A stretch of DNA of 64,000 nucleotides, taken from the NCBI GenBank assembly GCA_949127775.1, contig CASBQF010000149.1, positions 1 to 64,000 on the forward strand, in the 5' to 3' direction. Of the stretch, positions 1 through 8,807 are shown piece after piece; the stretch's first letter is position 1; every line of letters starts with the position of its first letter. The notes under the pieces were generated by a model. That model ran no database searches. It had not been told where the DNA came from and worked only from the letters and a program-made list of their open reading frames with translations. A program made the position numbers and the translations under genes. This DNA is from Oscillatoriales cyanobacterium PMM_0080 (GTDB lineage: Bacteria; Cyanobacteriota; Cyanobacteriia; Cyanobacteriales; Microcoleaceae).

Positions 1-1221
1 CTCCACAAAATGCCGGTGCCGCAATTGACTGATTTGCTGATACCTTATTGGCAGAAAGCCGGTTATGAGTTTGATGCCCAGACCGATCGTTCCTGGCTCG
101 AACAAATGGCTGCTTTAATCGGCCCGAGTCTCGTTCGCTTAACCGATGCTGTCGATATGTGCAAGCTGTTCTTCTCTACTGCGGTGGAATACGAAGAAGA
201 GGCGATCGCACAATTGCAGCAACCAAAGGTAGCAGAGGCTTTGCTTGCTGTTCTACAAGCTCTGGAAAGCCATTCAACACTGGTATCAGCCGAAGCTCAG
301 AAAATCACTAAAAAGCTCAGTAAAGAGAAAAATCTGAACAAAGGGCTAATTATGCGATCGCTCCGAGCGGCTTTGACGGGTGCAATGCACGGCCCCGACT
401 TGATAGAATCTTGGGTACTTCTTAACCAGCGGGGAACGGATCGAGACCGATTGCAAACAGCTATTAGTAACTTAAATTTACCAGTTGTTGATAGTGCAGC
501 CGAAACTCCTTCCCCAGAATTACCAAAAGCAGAAGCAGTCCCTGAAACTCCTGCTAAAGAACAGCCAGCAGTTGAAATACCAACTGTTGAAACAGCAGCC
601 GCCGAGGTGACAGCAGTCGAAATACCTACCACTGTCACCATCCTAACGGAGATTCCAGCAGTCAAAATACCGACGGTAAAAATAGCCGGCACCGAGGTTT
701 CAGCAGTCGATATTTCGGCAATTGAAACAACCGCAGCAGTTGAAATACCTGCTGCCAACCAGCAAAAAACTATTGCGAGTGGAGAAATGACTTCATCAAA
801 CGAACCAGAAACAACTGTGATCATCACCGAAATTCCTGCTGGAAATGAAGCAGAAAGTTCGATCGGTACAACGAAAGTCGTAATTACCGAAGAATCGCCA
901 AATCAAGCCGATCAAATCAAAGAACAAGTTATCTCAATTTTGTCTGAGCTTCCGGCTTACATTGGTGCTTTTTACCAGCAGTACAAAAGTCCACTGACAG
1001 TCGTTGGTTTAATTTTAGCCTCGATTATTTCTTTGAAAGTGCTTTTGGGCATAGTAGACGAACTAAATGACATTCCTCTTTTAGCACCGACATTTGAGCT
1101 AATTGGCATCGGATACAGCGCTTGGTTTATCTACCGCTATTTGTTGCGCTCTTCCAACCGCCAACAATTAGGTCAAGAAATTCAAGCTTTGAAAGAACAA
1201 GTTTTTGGCAAAAAGTCCTAA
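1..1221 (+). CDS. gltX: Glutamyl-tRNA synthetase, C-terminal part with CAAD membrane domain (5' end outside window)
   Basis: The frame is open to the left edge (Leu-His-Lys precede the first in-window Met at position 10), so this is the 3' part of a longer gene. Residues 1-155 (counted from that Met) match the helical anticodon-binding end of class I glutamyl-tRNA synthetases, with the family-like stretch LRAALTGAMHGPDL near 120. Residues about 156-300 form a low-complexity linker rich in Val, Glu, Ile, Pro and Thr with repeated VEIPT-like units. Residues about 305-403 look like the CAAD domain: two hydrophobic helices (about 327-348 and 357-379) followed by an amphipathic tail. In cyanobacteria CAAD is known to anchor several aminoacyl-tRNA synthetases to membranes, so this enzyme is probably membrane-bound (inference). 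A strong terminator follows. The catalytic half is not visible, so the substrate assignment rests on the C-terminal fold. Confidence 0.85.
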   Translation, partial: LHKMPVPQLTDLLIPYWQKAGYEFDAQTDRSWLEQMAALIGPSLVRLTDAVDMCKLFFSTAVEYEEEAIAQLQQPKVAEALLAVLQALESHSTLVSAEAQKITKKLSKEKNLNKGLIMRSLRAALTGAMHGPDLIESWVLLNQRGTDRDRLQTAISNLNLPVVDSAAETPSPELPKAEAVPETPAKEQPAVEIPTVETAAAEVTAVEIPTTVTILTEIPAVKIPTVKIAGTEVSAVDISAIETTAAVEIPAANQQKTIASGEMTSSNEPETTVIITEIPAGNEAESSIGTTKVVITEESPNQADQIKEQVISILSELPAYIGAFYQQYKSPLTVVGLILASIISLKVLLGIVDELNDIPLLAPTFELIGIGYSAWFIYRYLLRSSNRQQLGQEIQALKEQVFGKKS

Positions 1222-1250
1222 GTTTTTGTTAGTAATTTGTTGATTTTGTA

Positions 1251-1297
1251 CCCGATACTGACAATTTTAAATCTGTTGTCAGTGTCGGGTTTTTTGA
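1251..1297 (+). terminator. Rho-independent terminator of gltX
   Basis: A 14-bp stem (CCCGATACTGACAA paired with TTGTCAGTGTCGGG, one G-T wobble) with a short loop is followed directly by a run of six T. It lies 30 bases after the gltX stop codon. Confidence 0.85.
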
Positions 1298-1350
1298 TAG
1301 AAGGAAGAAGGAAGAAGGAAAGTGCAGCAATATTTTTAGTAATATTAACG

Positions 1351-1723
1351 AGGAGACTGCACGTGTCGTGTCCCTACAATTAATTTGGCGTAGGGACACG
1401 GCACTGCCGTCTCCTAATTTCGGGTAAGATAAATTCCGATACCACCGGACAAATCACCAATCACCAATCATATTAATCCCGGCTGCGCCGGCATAATATA
1501 GAGGAGACGGCTTGGCCTTTGTCCCTACAATTAATCTGGCGTAGGGACAAAGGCCAAGCCGTTTCCTAATTTCTGGTAAGATAAATTCCGATACGACCGG
1601 ACTAATAACGAATAACGAATAACCATCATATTAATTCCGTCTGCGCCGGAATAATATAGAGGAGACGGCTTGGCCTTTGTCCCTACCGCGATTAATTGTA
1701 GGGACAAAGGCCAAGCCGTCTCC
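1351..1723. repeat. Three long-stem hairpin repeats (GGAGACGGC family) in a 590-bp intergenic region
   Basis: Hairpins lie at 1351-1415, 1502-1566 and 1661-1723. The last is a perfect 26-bp inverted repeat (1661-1686 against 1698-1723) around an 11-base loop. Each is followed by a related tail (TCCTAATTT, then a GATAAATTCCGAT-like segment), so the units are about 150 bp apart and imperfectly tandem. Short palindromes of the CGGCTGCGCCGG type and AATAACG microsatellites lie between them. The same family recurs near 8.5, 14.2-14.5, 33.7, 42.2 and 46.3 kb. No gene is seen in 1298-1810. Confidence 0.85.
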
Positions 1724-1810
1724 TAATTTTAGCTACTAATAATGCCGATGCTACCGGAAACGATATCACCAATAACGAATAACGAATAACTAAAAACCAA
1801 TAACTAATGA

Positions 1811-4800
1811 CTAAACCCCCGTAGCGGTAAAAGCTGCCCAGTGATACGGATTGGCAAATGGAGAGGGTTTGCGGTTGCGAATTTGCTGTAAAGAAGCTTC
1901 AGCAATTAGACGAGAACTTGGAGAAAGCCGATCGAACATTTGCGAAATTTGAGGTTGCAAATCCGCCAGCAACACCTCCAATTCCTCGCCAGTCAAATCC
2001 CGCAACCACCTTTGAGCATCCGCCAGCGCTAGCGCCACGTCTCCCACCTGCAACCGAGGAAACCGTCCGAGATTTTCATAAAACTTGCCCGTGATCAGCA
2101 GCGTCGAAACATCGTTTACCTTCCAAAAACTACTGACAACACTTGACGCACCAGCATACAACAAACCAGCCGACAAACCGACAAAATCTTCACCACCGCT
2201 GACAGATCCTGTGGCAATTTCGCAAGCCGATAAAGTAACTAGAAAGTATTGCCTAAAATCTAGATTGAAAATTTCCTCCAAACTCAGAGAATCATTCCTC
2301 AAAAATACTGCGGATTTCAGTGGTGCAGCTAAATCAAGCAAACTCAAACAAGCAAAGTGAGCACATTTTTTCTGCTGAAATAGTGCCGTTTGCCTAGCTG
2401 AATCTCCATCATTAGTAGATATCCTGGAAAAAGCTTTTTTAATTGCCGGCTTCTGGCGCAAAACTTCTGCACTGGCAAAATACTGGGAAATATTCCCAAC
2501 TTCAATGTTGCTGTAGAGCGAATTTTTGTTGAAAGTGGGAACTGACAAAACGTGCTGCAAACGTGGTCTATATCGGCCAATAGCTTTGCTGCGCGCGATT
2601 TGTTTTAAATGCAAGAGCTGACAGCTAGGAGCATAGCGGATTCCTCCCGCAAATCGATCGATCAAATAAGCAGTAGGTGTTGGAACTTCGCCAAAAGCCG
2701 AACCTTGAGAAAAATCCGAACCGGTATTTCCCTCCAGATTAAAACCACTGCGATCGCCCCAACCAGTCCTAAAACTCCCTCCGCCATCGCCAAACCCTTC
2801 TCTGATCCCCAGAGGCAAAGCGTGGAGCGGCAAAGCGTGCAAAAATCGGTGGGGCACAAAAATTAGCCGATCGCAATTCTCAGGAATCAGCGCCACCACT
2901 CGATCGATTTCTAGCAGCATCGCCAAGCGTTTGAGCCGAGCCGGGAGATGATTGATCCAGCGACCTTTTTGCTCAGAATAAGCGCTGAGGTACTCCCGGG
3001 CCCAAGTTTCGGCAGCCAGAGCATTTTTTGGGGAATACAGGTGAACGGCGGGATATTCTGCACTTTTGACGACCACAAAAGCCACCAGCAACTCGTCCAA
3101 ACTCGCCCAAACCACAGCAGCACAATTGGCATCAGGCAACAATTGGCGAATTTGGTCGAAAGCGATCGATTCAACCTTCCGGGCTAGGCTGAAGAAAGGA
3201 TCGTTTGGCTGCACCGATGCAATCAATCCATCAAACTGCCGCCACAATTGATTTAAGTACATGAAGTCTGAGTTTGGCAGCAGAGAACCGCTGTTGTTGC
3301 CTTCGCTATCGCTCTCAGCAATCAAGCTAGCGCTCGGCGAGGGCGATCGCTGTTGTTGCTGTCGCTGTTCCCCGGCTATTTCCTGTTGCAGCGACTCCAA
3401 CTCGCTTAGCACGGCTGCGGGAATGTCGCCTTTCGGGGTCAGGTGACATTTGACGAGCAGTTCAACCAAATTTCGATTTTTGTGTCGTTCGGCGTATTCC
3501 AGAGCCTTAGCGTAATATTGCGGCTGGGTTCTACCAAGTTCTAGGCAAACTTGCATCAGGCATTTATAGAGTCCAGTCCAAGTGCTGGCTAGTTTGAGTT
3601 TGGCGCTACTGGTACGTGAAGCGTAGCTATCCCGTAGGGAATCGCCCAAATCGGCCACATCAACCCCAGCTTCGCTGCGCAAGAATTCGACAGTATCGAC
3701 AGCAGTAGTAAAAACGTTGTAGGCGCGAAGCAACTCGCCTCGATCTCGGTAAGCTTGACCCAAATAAAATAGACTTTGGGCCCAGCGGTGGGGATAGGTT
3801 TCGGGGGTGTAGACTTGGGCAGCACTTTGATAGCAGCCGATCGCACTTTCGAGATGGGACGAGTTTTCCGCCTCCGTCAGTTCGCTAAAAGCGCGGCCGA
3901 GATAAATTTGCAGCATTGCCCAGCGATTAGCAGCTTTGGGTCTGGTGTAGACTTGTAAAGCATTTTGATAGCAGGCGATCGCGCTTTTGAGATTGCGGTT
4001 TTTTTCCCCTTTCACGTGTTCGCTAAAAGCGCGGCCGAGGTAGGCGTGCAGCATAGCCCAGCGTTCGGGAGTTTTTTGGCGGTTGCAAAAGAGTAAAGAA
4101 TTTTGATAGCAGGCGATCGCCAGTTCAGTATTTTCTGCTATTTCCCCTTTCACGCGCAGACTGTAAATCCTGCCGAGATAACTTTGGATCGAAGCCCAGG
4201 CTTCGGGAAATCTGTTGCGGCTGTAGACTTGTAAAGCATCTTGAAAGCAGGCGATCGCCATTTCCACATTTTCCACCGGATCGCCTTTAATGCGATCGAT
4301 AAACACCCGGCCCAAATTTCTTTGAGTCGTCGCCCACTGGAGTGGCAAAGCCTCCCGAGTCCGCACTTGCAAAGCTCTCTGATAGCAACTGACGGCGTAT
4401 TCGAGATTTTCGGCTCGGTTTCCCTGTAGCAACTCACAGTAAGTATTTGCCAAATTATTTTGAGTCGTAGCCCAGCGCCGAGGAAACGCCTTGCGGTTGT
4501 AAACTTGCAAAGCATTCTGATAGCAAGCAACTGCCTGTTCCATATTTTGGGCTTTGTCGCCCCGTCTGCGACGGCTGTAAGCGCGGCCGAGATTGTTTTG
4601 AGTGCTCGCCCACTCTCCCCCAGAATCCTCGCGCGTGCGAAATCGCAGCGCGTTTTCATAGCAGGATATTGCCTGTTCTAGATTGTCTGCCGGATCTTTT
4701 CTGAGGCGCTCGCTGTAAGCGTTTCCCAGGTTGTTTTGTAGTGTCGCCCACTGGGATGGGTATTGTTCGGGAGTACGCACTTGCAGGGCATTTTCAAAGC

Positions 4801-5509
4801 AAGCGATCGCCATTTCGATATTTTGAGCCTTATCGCCTTTGGGGCGATCGGTGTAAGCATTGCCCAGATTGTTTTGCATCAGGGCCCACTCTTGTGGAAA
4901 ATCTTTGCGGGTAAACACCTTAGCAACTGTTTCGTAACCGGCAATTTCGATTTCCAAGTTATTCGCCTTATTGCCGAGGGGAAACCGCCCAATTTTGTTG
5001 CTCAGATTGCCGATTAGGGCTGCCATGCGCCTGGTTTCCGATACTTTGGCAGTAGCAAAGAGCAAATTTGCCCAGCGGCGCAGCAATTCTGCGAAATTCT
5101 GGTCGAGTTTGTCTAAATTGCTTCTGAGCAGCGAATACAGGTGCTGCGAATCAGCGCTGCGCGCCACTGCTTGCAATACTTCGGCCAAAAAAGTCAGGTA
5201 GGCTAGCCCGGTTGCGGGAAAGTTAGAATTGCCCTTTGCCGATTCCAAGGGTGCGATCGTTTTTTGGAAAAATTTACCAGCTTTCAGCAAACTATCTCGC
5301 TTCAGCGCGGGCACTTCCAAGTAAAGCATTTGGACGAACCCAGAGTCGATCGACCTTGAGTCAGTCCTCAAAATCAAATCTATTCCTAAGTCCACAGGAT
5401 TTTCCAGCAGCGCTCGGAGCATATTAACATCAGTTTTGCGACGCCGTTCGTCCATCGTGCATTCCGCCGAATTATTAAACCGTTGTCGATCGCTGCTTCT
5501 GTGCAGCAA
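1811..5509 (-). CDS. TPR-repeat protein with C-terminal CHAT (caspase-like) domain lacking the catalytic His
   Basis: A 1232-residue protein. After an alpha-helical N-terminal region (about 1-190), nine TPR-like repeats of about 52 residues follow (about 200-600), each with a WA..QNNLG.AY core and an A.ACYQNALQV helix. The C-terminal third (about 840-1232) is a CHAT domain, the family that includes the TPR-CHAT protease of type III-E CRISPR effectors and many uncharacterised cyanobacterial proteins. The catalytic Cys is kept in LSACEIATG (Cys1096), but where the family has FACHG this protein reads FACLS, so the catalytic His is Leu1055. It may therefore be a non-proteolytic pseudo-enzyme (inference). 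Residues about 621-633 are encoded by a dispersed palindromic repeat. Alternative starts exist: Met19 is equally plausible. No CRISPR or effector partner is adjacent. Confidence 0.88.
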   Translation of the reverse strand: MLHRSSDRQRFNNSAECTMDERRRKTDVNMLRALLENPVDLGIDLILRTDSRSIDSGFVQMLYLEVPALKRDSLLKAGKFFQKTIAPLESAKGNSNFPATGLAYLTFLAEVLQAVARSADSQHLYSLLRSNLDKLDQNFAELLRRWANLLFATAKVSETRRMAALIGNLSNKIGRFPLGNKANNLEIEIAGYETVAKVFTRKDFPQEWALMQNNLGNAYTDRPKGDKAQNIEMAIACFENALQVRTPEQYPSQWATLQNNLGNAYSERLRKDPADNLEQAISCYENALRFRTREDSGGEWASTQNNLGRAYSRRRRGDKAQNMEQAVACYQNALQVYNRKAFPRRWATTQNNLANTYCELLQGNRAENLEYAVSCYQRALQVRTREALPLQWATTQRNLGRVFIDRIKGDPVENVEMAIACFQDALQVYSRNRFPEAWASIQSYLGRIYSLRVKGEIAENTELAIACYQNSLLFCNRQKTPERWAMLHAYLGRAFSEHVKGEKNRNLKSAIACYQNALQVYTRPKAANRWAMLQIYLGRAFSELTEAENSSHLESAIGCYQSAAQVYTPETYPHRWAQSLFYLGQAYRDRGELLRAYNVFTTAVDTVEFLRSEAGVDVADLGDSLRDSYASRTSSAKLKLASTWTGLYKCLMQVCLELGRTQPQYYAKALEYAERHKNRNLVELLVKCHLTPKGDIPAAVLSELESLQQEIAGEQRQQQQRSPSPSASLIAESDSEGNNSGSLLPNSDFMYLNQLWRQFDGLIASVQPNDPFFSLARKVESIAFDQIRQLLPDANCAAVVWASLDELLVAFVVVKSAEYPAVHLYSPKNALAAETWAREYLSAYSEQKGRWINHLPARLKRLAMLLEIDRVVALIPENCDRLIFVPHRFLHALPLHALPLGIREGFGDGGGSFRTGWGDRSGFNLEGNTGSDFSQGSAFGEVPTPTAYLIDRFAGGIRYAPSCQLLHLKQIARSKAIGRYRPRLQHVLSVPTFNKNSLYSNIEVGNISQYFASAEVLRQKPAIKKAFSRISTNDGDSARQTALFQQKKCAHFACLSLLDLAAPLKSAVFLRNDSLSLEEIFNLDFRQYFLVTLSACEIATGSVSGGEDFVGLSAGLLYAGASSVVSSFWKVNDVSTLLITGKFYENLGRFPRLQVGDVALALADAQRWLRDLTGEELEVLLADLQPQISQMFDRLSPSSRLIAEASLQQIRNRKPSPFANPYHWAAFTATGV
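3613..3647. repeat. Dispersed palindromic repeat inside the TPR-CHAT coding sequence
   Basis: The sequence ACGTGAAGCGTAGCTATCCC continues into GTAGGGAATCGCCC. It recurs almost exactly at 17551-17585, 33278-33308 (reverse) and, shorter, at 16087-16107. Here it is read in frame and encodes GDSLRDSYASRT between the last TPR and the linker to CHAT. Confidence 0.8.
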
Positions 5510-5656
5510 TTAAATCATTTCCTGGTTTAAATTTCAATCACCAACCGCAACTACCAGCCTCCGAGGAGAATTAAAGAAACCAGGTTTTTCTACCATAACT
5601 ATCCCCACACTGTATTTGCCTAAAAAAACAGGTTTCGGCACAAGTCTCAAACTTGA

Positions 5657-5694
5657 CAAACCCGCCCCGACAGATTTGCAGCGGGGCGGGTTTA
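5657..5694 (-). terminator. Terminator-like hairpin downstream of argD
   Basis: An 11-bp GC-rich inverted repeat (AAACCCGCCCC / GGGGCGGGTTT) lies about 80 bases beyond the argD stop codon. Read on the minus strand it ends in GGGTTTG with only a short T run, so it is a moderate rather than ideal terminator. The remaining intergenic space to 5509 holds short AAACCAGG-type repeats and no gene. Confidence 0.6.
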
Positions 5695-5776
5695 ATTTTA
5701 CCGGCGATTAATTTTAGTAGGGTGAGCAGTGCGCACCTTACCGCTACTACAGCTAACACCAATCAACTCAGTAGAT

Positions 5777-7048
5777 TTAGTGTACCGCTTGAGAGCGCAG
5801 CGCTGCTTCCACAGCAAGCAAAGCCCGATCGATTTCAGCAGCAGAGACAATCAGCGGCGGCACAAACCTCAGCACTTTCGGCCCAGCCGGAACCAACAGC
5901 ACACCAGCAGCGATCGCCGATTTGACAATATCGCCCGATGTCAGTGCAATATCAGCCTGCAATTCCATCCCCACAATCAAGCCCCAGCCGCGCACTTCAG
6001 CAATCAAATGCGGATATGTGGCCGCCAACTTATTGAGCCCAGCTTTCAACTGTTCCCCGCGCTGCTGGACGTTTTCCAGCAGGTTTTCCCGTTCCAAAGT
6101 TTGGCACACGCACAAAGCGACAGCGCAGGCGAAAGGATTGCCGCCAAAAGTGCTCGCGTGACTTCCTGCTTCAAATACATCGCAGGAAGACTTGCACAGC
6201 ATAGCGCCGATCGGGATACCGCCGCCCAAGCCTTTGGCAGAAGTAAAGATATCCGGTTCAATCCCGAGGTTTTCGTAACCCCAATATTTACCGCTGCGTC
6301 CCATCCCGACTTGCACTTCGTCCAGAATCAGCAAAATGCCTTTTTCGTCGCAAATCTCGCGAATCCGTTGGAAGTAGGCGATATCTCCGGGGCGAACTCC
6401 GCCTTCACCTTGCAGCGCTTCCATCATAATTGCAGCTACTTGGCGTTCATCTTTGTCGAGTTGCTCGATCGCCAGTTCGATCGCACTAATATCGTTATAG
6501 GGCACGTAGTGAAATCCGGGAACTAACGGACTAAAACCCTTCTGATATTTAGGTTGTCCCGTCGCCGTAATTGTCGCCAAAGTCCGCCCGTGGAAACTCG
6601 CCACCGCAGTAATGATTGTCGGATTCGAGATATTTAATTTTTCGTGGGCATACTTACGGGCAAGTTTAATTGCCGCTTCATTAGCTTCAGCGCCCGAGTT
6701 GCAAAAGAAGGCTCTGTCCGCGCAAGAATGGTCTACAAGCCACTTCGCCAGCTCGCCCTGTACGGGGATGTAATAAAGATTAGAAACATGGTGCAGCGTC
6801 TGAATTTGCCGATTTACCGCTGCAATCATCGCCGGGTGCGCGTGGCCCAGAGTGCAGGTAGCAATACCCGCCACAAAATCGAGATATTCGCGGCCCTGGG
6901 TATCCCAAACGCGACAACCTTCCCCTCGTTCTAGGGCTATATTAAAACGCCCGTAGGTTGTCATTACATATTTATCAAAGCTTTCAGAACTAAACGGGCT
7001 GGCTTCGACGTGGACTAAGGGTTCTTTTAGTAAGGTTTGTGGACTCAC
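5777..7048 (-). CDS. argD: Acetylornithine aminotransferase
   Basis: A 423-residue class III PLP aminotransferase, usual length for ArgD. It converts N-acetylglutamate semialdehyde to N-acetylornithine in cytosolic arginine synthesis. Visible family features are GAEANEAAIKLAR near residue 125, FHGRT, the ILDEVQVGMGRSG segment (Asp binding the PLP pyridine), and the Schiff-base lysine in TSAKGLGGG (Lys272). The same fold also serves succinyl-diaminopimelate transamination, so dual activity is possible. It is divergent from rca with only 129 bases between the proposed starts, so the two promoters must share this space. The start is supported by the N-terminal alignment to the family (FDKYVMTTYGR follows shortly). 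Confidence 0.93.
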   Translation of the reverse strand: MSPQTLLKEPLVHVEASPFSSESFDKYVMTTYGRFNIALERGEGCRVWDTQGREYLDFVAGIATCTLGHAHPAMIAAVNRQIQTLHHVSNLYYIPVQGELAKWLVDHSCADRAFFCNSGAEANEAAIKLARKYAHEKLNISNPTIITAVASFHGRTLATITATGQPKYQKGFSPLVPGFHYVPYNDISAIELAIEQLDKDERQVAAIMMEALQGEGGVRPGDIAYFQRIREICDEKGILLILDEVQVGMGRSGKYWGYENLGIEPDIFTSAKGLGGGIPIGAMLCKSSCDVFEAGSHASTFGGNPFACAVALCVCQTLERENLLENVQQRGEQLKAGLNKLAATYPHLIAEVRGWGLIVGMELQADIALTSGDIVKSAIAAGVLLVPAGPKVLRFVPPLIVSAAEIDRALLAVEAALRSQAVH

Positions 7049-7177
7049 GAATTGCTCCTTAAAAAATCATGTGCAGGTCTCGATTGTACGACAAAAATCC
7101 AGTTGCACGATGCAGGTTGTTACTTTTGTCATAGAATCGTAACAGCAGAAGCAATTAATCCTCAAACAAATCTACCG

Positions 7178-8452
7178 ATGAGTTATTACATTTCTCCTAA
7201 CTTTCTCGATAAAGTTGCGGTGCATATCACGAAGAACTTTTTAAATTTACCCGGCGTCAGAGTGCCCCTAATTTTAGGAATTCACGGCCGCAAAGGAGAA
7301 GGCAAAACCTTTCAAGCCGAACTGGTTTTTCAGCGACTGGGTTTTGAGCCAGTCATGATATCTGGTGGGGAATTAGAAAGTCCAGATGCGGGAGATCCGG
7401 CGCGTTTAATTCGGTTGCGCTACCGGGAAGCTGCGGAACAAATTCGGGTGCGCGGCGAGATGTGCGCCATTTTTATTAACGATTTAGATGCTGGTGCTGG
7501 TAGGTTCGATACTACTACTCAATATACTGTAAATACTCAGATGGTCAATGCCACTCTGATGAATATTGCTGACAATCCAACTAACGTGCAGTTACCGGGA
7601 AGTTATGACAGTACGCCACTGCATCGAGTACCAATTATTGTCACCGGAAATGATTTTTCGACTTTGTACGCGCCGCTGATTCGTGACGGGCGGATGGAAA
7701 AATTTTATTGGGAACCCAGCCGGGATGATAAGATTGGGATTGTTGGGGGAATTTTTGAGTCGGACAATTTATCACAAACCGAGATAGTAGGTTTGGTTGA
7801 TAATTTTGCCGATCAGGCGATCGACTTTTTTAGCGCTTTGCGATCGCGCATTTACGACGAACAAATCCGCGAATTCATTCACAAAATTGGAATCGAGCGA
7901 ATTTCCAAGCGTTTGGTAAACACCTTGGAAGCACCGCCCGATTTCCCCAACCCAAATTTTAGCCTCGCTCATTTATTAGAAATGGGTAGTTCAATGGTAG
8001 GTCAACAAAAGCGGGTGCAGGAAATGCGCTTAGTAGATGAATACAACCAATCGCGCTTATTCAACGTTCAAGGAACCGTCAATGTCCCTGCTGCTGCGCC
8101 AACCCAAAGTCAATTAAATGACCCGTCATCGAAATATTATAAGGCTTACGTCGAGCCAAGTTCTGAAGTGAGTAATGGTCAAGCCGCGCGACTGAACTCC
8201 GAGGTATTGGCACAAGTGCAGCAGTTGTTAGCAAGAGGCTGCAAAATTGGCATGGAATATGCAGACAATCGCCGATTTAAGACTGGTTCCTGGCAAAGTT
8301 GTGCCACAATCAAAACTGCACAGGAAAAAGATGTAGTTGCATCTTTAGAAACTTGCTTATCCGAACATGGCGGCGAATACGTGCGGCTGATTGGTATCGA
8401 TCCAAAAGTCAAGCGCCGGGTTGTTGAAACCATTATTCAGCGGCCAAAGTAG
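7178..8452 (+). CDS. rca: RuBisCO activase with C-terminal RbcS-like (SSUL) domain
   Basis: A 424-residue AAA+ protein. Residues about 1-290 are the activase ATPase: Walker A GRKGEGKT (37-44), Walker B region AIFINDLDAGAGR, and VTGNDFSTLYAPLIRDGRMEKF. A linker of about 50 residues rich in Pro, Gln and Ala leads to residues 338-422, which resemble the RuBisCO small subunit (VQQLLARGCKIGMEYAD, FKTGSWQSC, YVRLIGID). In cyanobacteria such SSUL tails are known to bind RuBisCO and to bring the activase into carboxysomes. The ATPase removes inhibitory sugar phosphates from RuBisCO. The frame is open back to 7037, but that would overlap the argD start; the ATG at 7178 begins MSYYISPNF, the expected activase N-terminus. 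The last codons are part of a 169-bp tandem duplication. Confidence 0.93.
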   Translation: MSYYISPNFLDKVAVHITKNFLNLPGVRVPLILGIHGRKGEGKTFQAELVFQRLGFEPVMISGGELESPDAGDPARLIRLRYREAAEQIRVRGEMCAIFINDLDAGAGRFDTTTQYTVNTQMVNATLMNIADNPTNVQLPGSYDSTPLHRVPIIVTGNDFSTLYAPLIRDGRMEKFYWEPSRDDKIGIVGGIFESDNLSQTEIVGLVDNFADQAIDFFSALRSRIYDEQIREFIHKIGIERISKRLVNTLEAPPDFPNPNFSLAHLLEMGSSMVGQQKRVQEMRLVDEYNQSRLFNVQGTVNVPAAAPTQSQLNDPSSKYYKAYVEPSSEVSNGQAARLNSEVLAQVQQLLARGCKIGMEYADNRRFKTGSWQSCATIKTAQEKDVVASLETCLSEHGGEYVRLIGIDPKVKRRVVETIIQRPK

Positions 8453-8770
8453 CCAATTTGTTTGTAGTGAGGACTTTAGTCCTTCTAAAACTAGGACTAA
8501 AGTCCTCACTACAAACCTGAAATTAGGACACGGCACTGCCGTGTCCCTACGATTAATCTGGTGTAGGGAAACGGCACTGCCGTGTCCTCTATATTACTCC
8601 GCTATTCAACGGCCAAAGTAGCCAATTTGTTTGTAGTGAGGACTTTAGTCCTTCTAAAACTAGGACTAAAGTCCTCACTACAAACCTAAAATCAGGAGAC
8701 GGCAGTGCCGTGTCCCTACGATTAATCTGGTGTAGGGAAACGGCACTGCCGTGTCCTCTATATTACTCCG
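8433..8770. repeat. 169-bp tandem duplication containing the rca 3' end and two hairpins per copy
   Basis: Copy 1 begins inside the last rca codons (ATTCAGCGGCCAAAGTAGCC) and copy 2 repeats them as ATTCAACGGCCAAAGTAGCC at 8604 with a period of 169 bases. Each copy has a perfect 23-bp inverted repeat (for example 8461-8483 against 8493-8515) followed by a hairpin of the GACACGGC family (8525-8588 and 8694-8758). The first hairpin could end rca transcription but lacks a T run. Confidence 0.88.
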
Positions 8771-8807
8771 TCGCAGCCGCAATTCATATAATGCACACCT
8801 GACCAAT

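Noticed and set aside
5729-6526. 265-residue open frame opposite argD
   Set aside because: Lies entirely antisense to a clear enzyme gene; His/Gln-rich composition typical of a shadow frame.
7037-7177. 47-codon upstream extension of rca
   Set aside because: It would overlap the argD start and adds no family sequence; the internal ATG gives the normal activase N-terminus.
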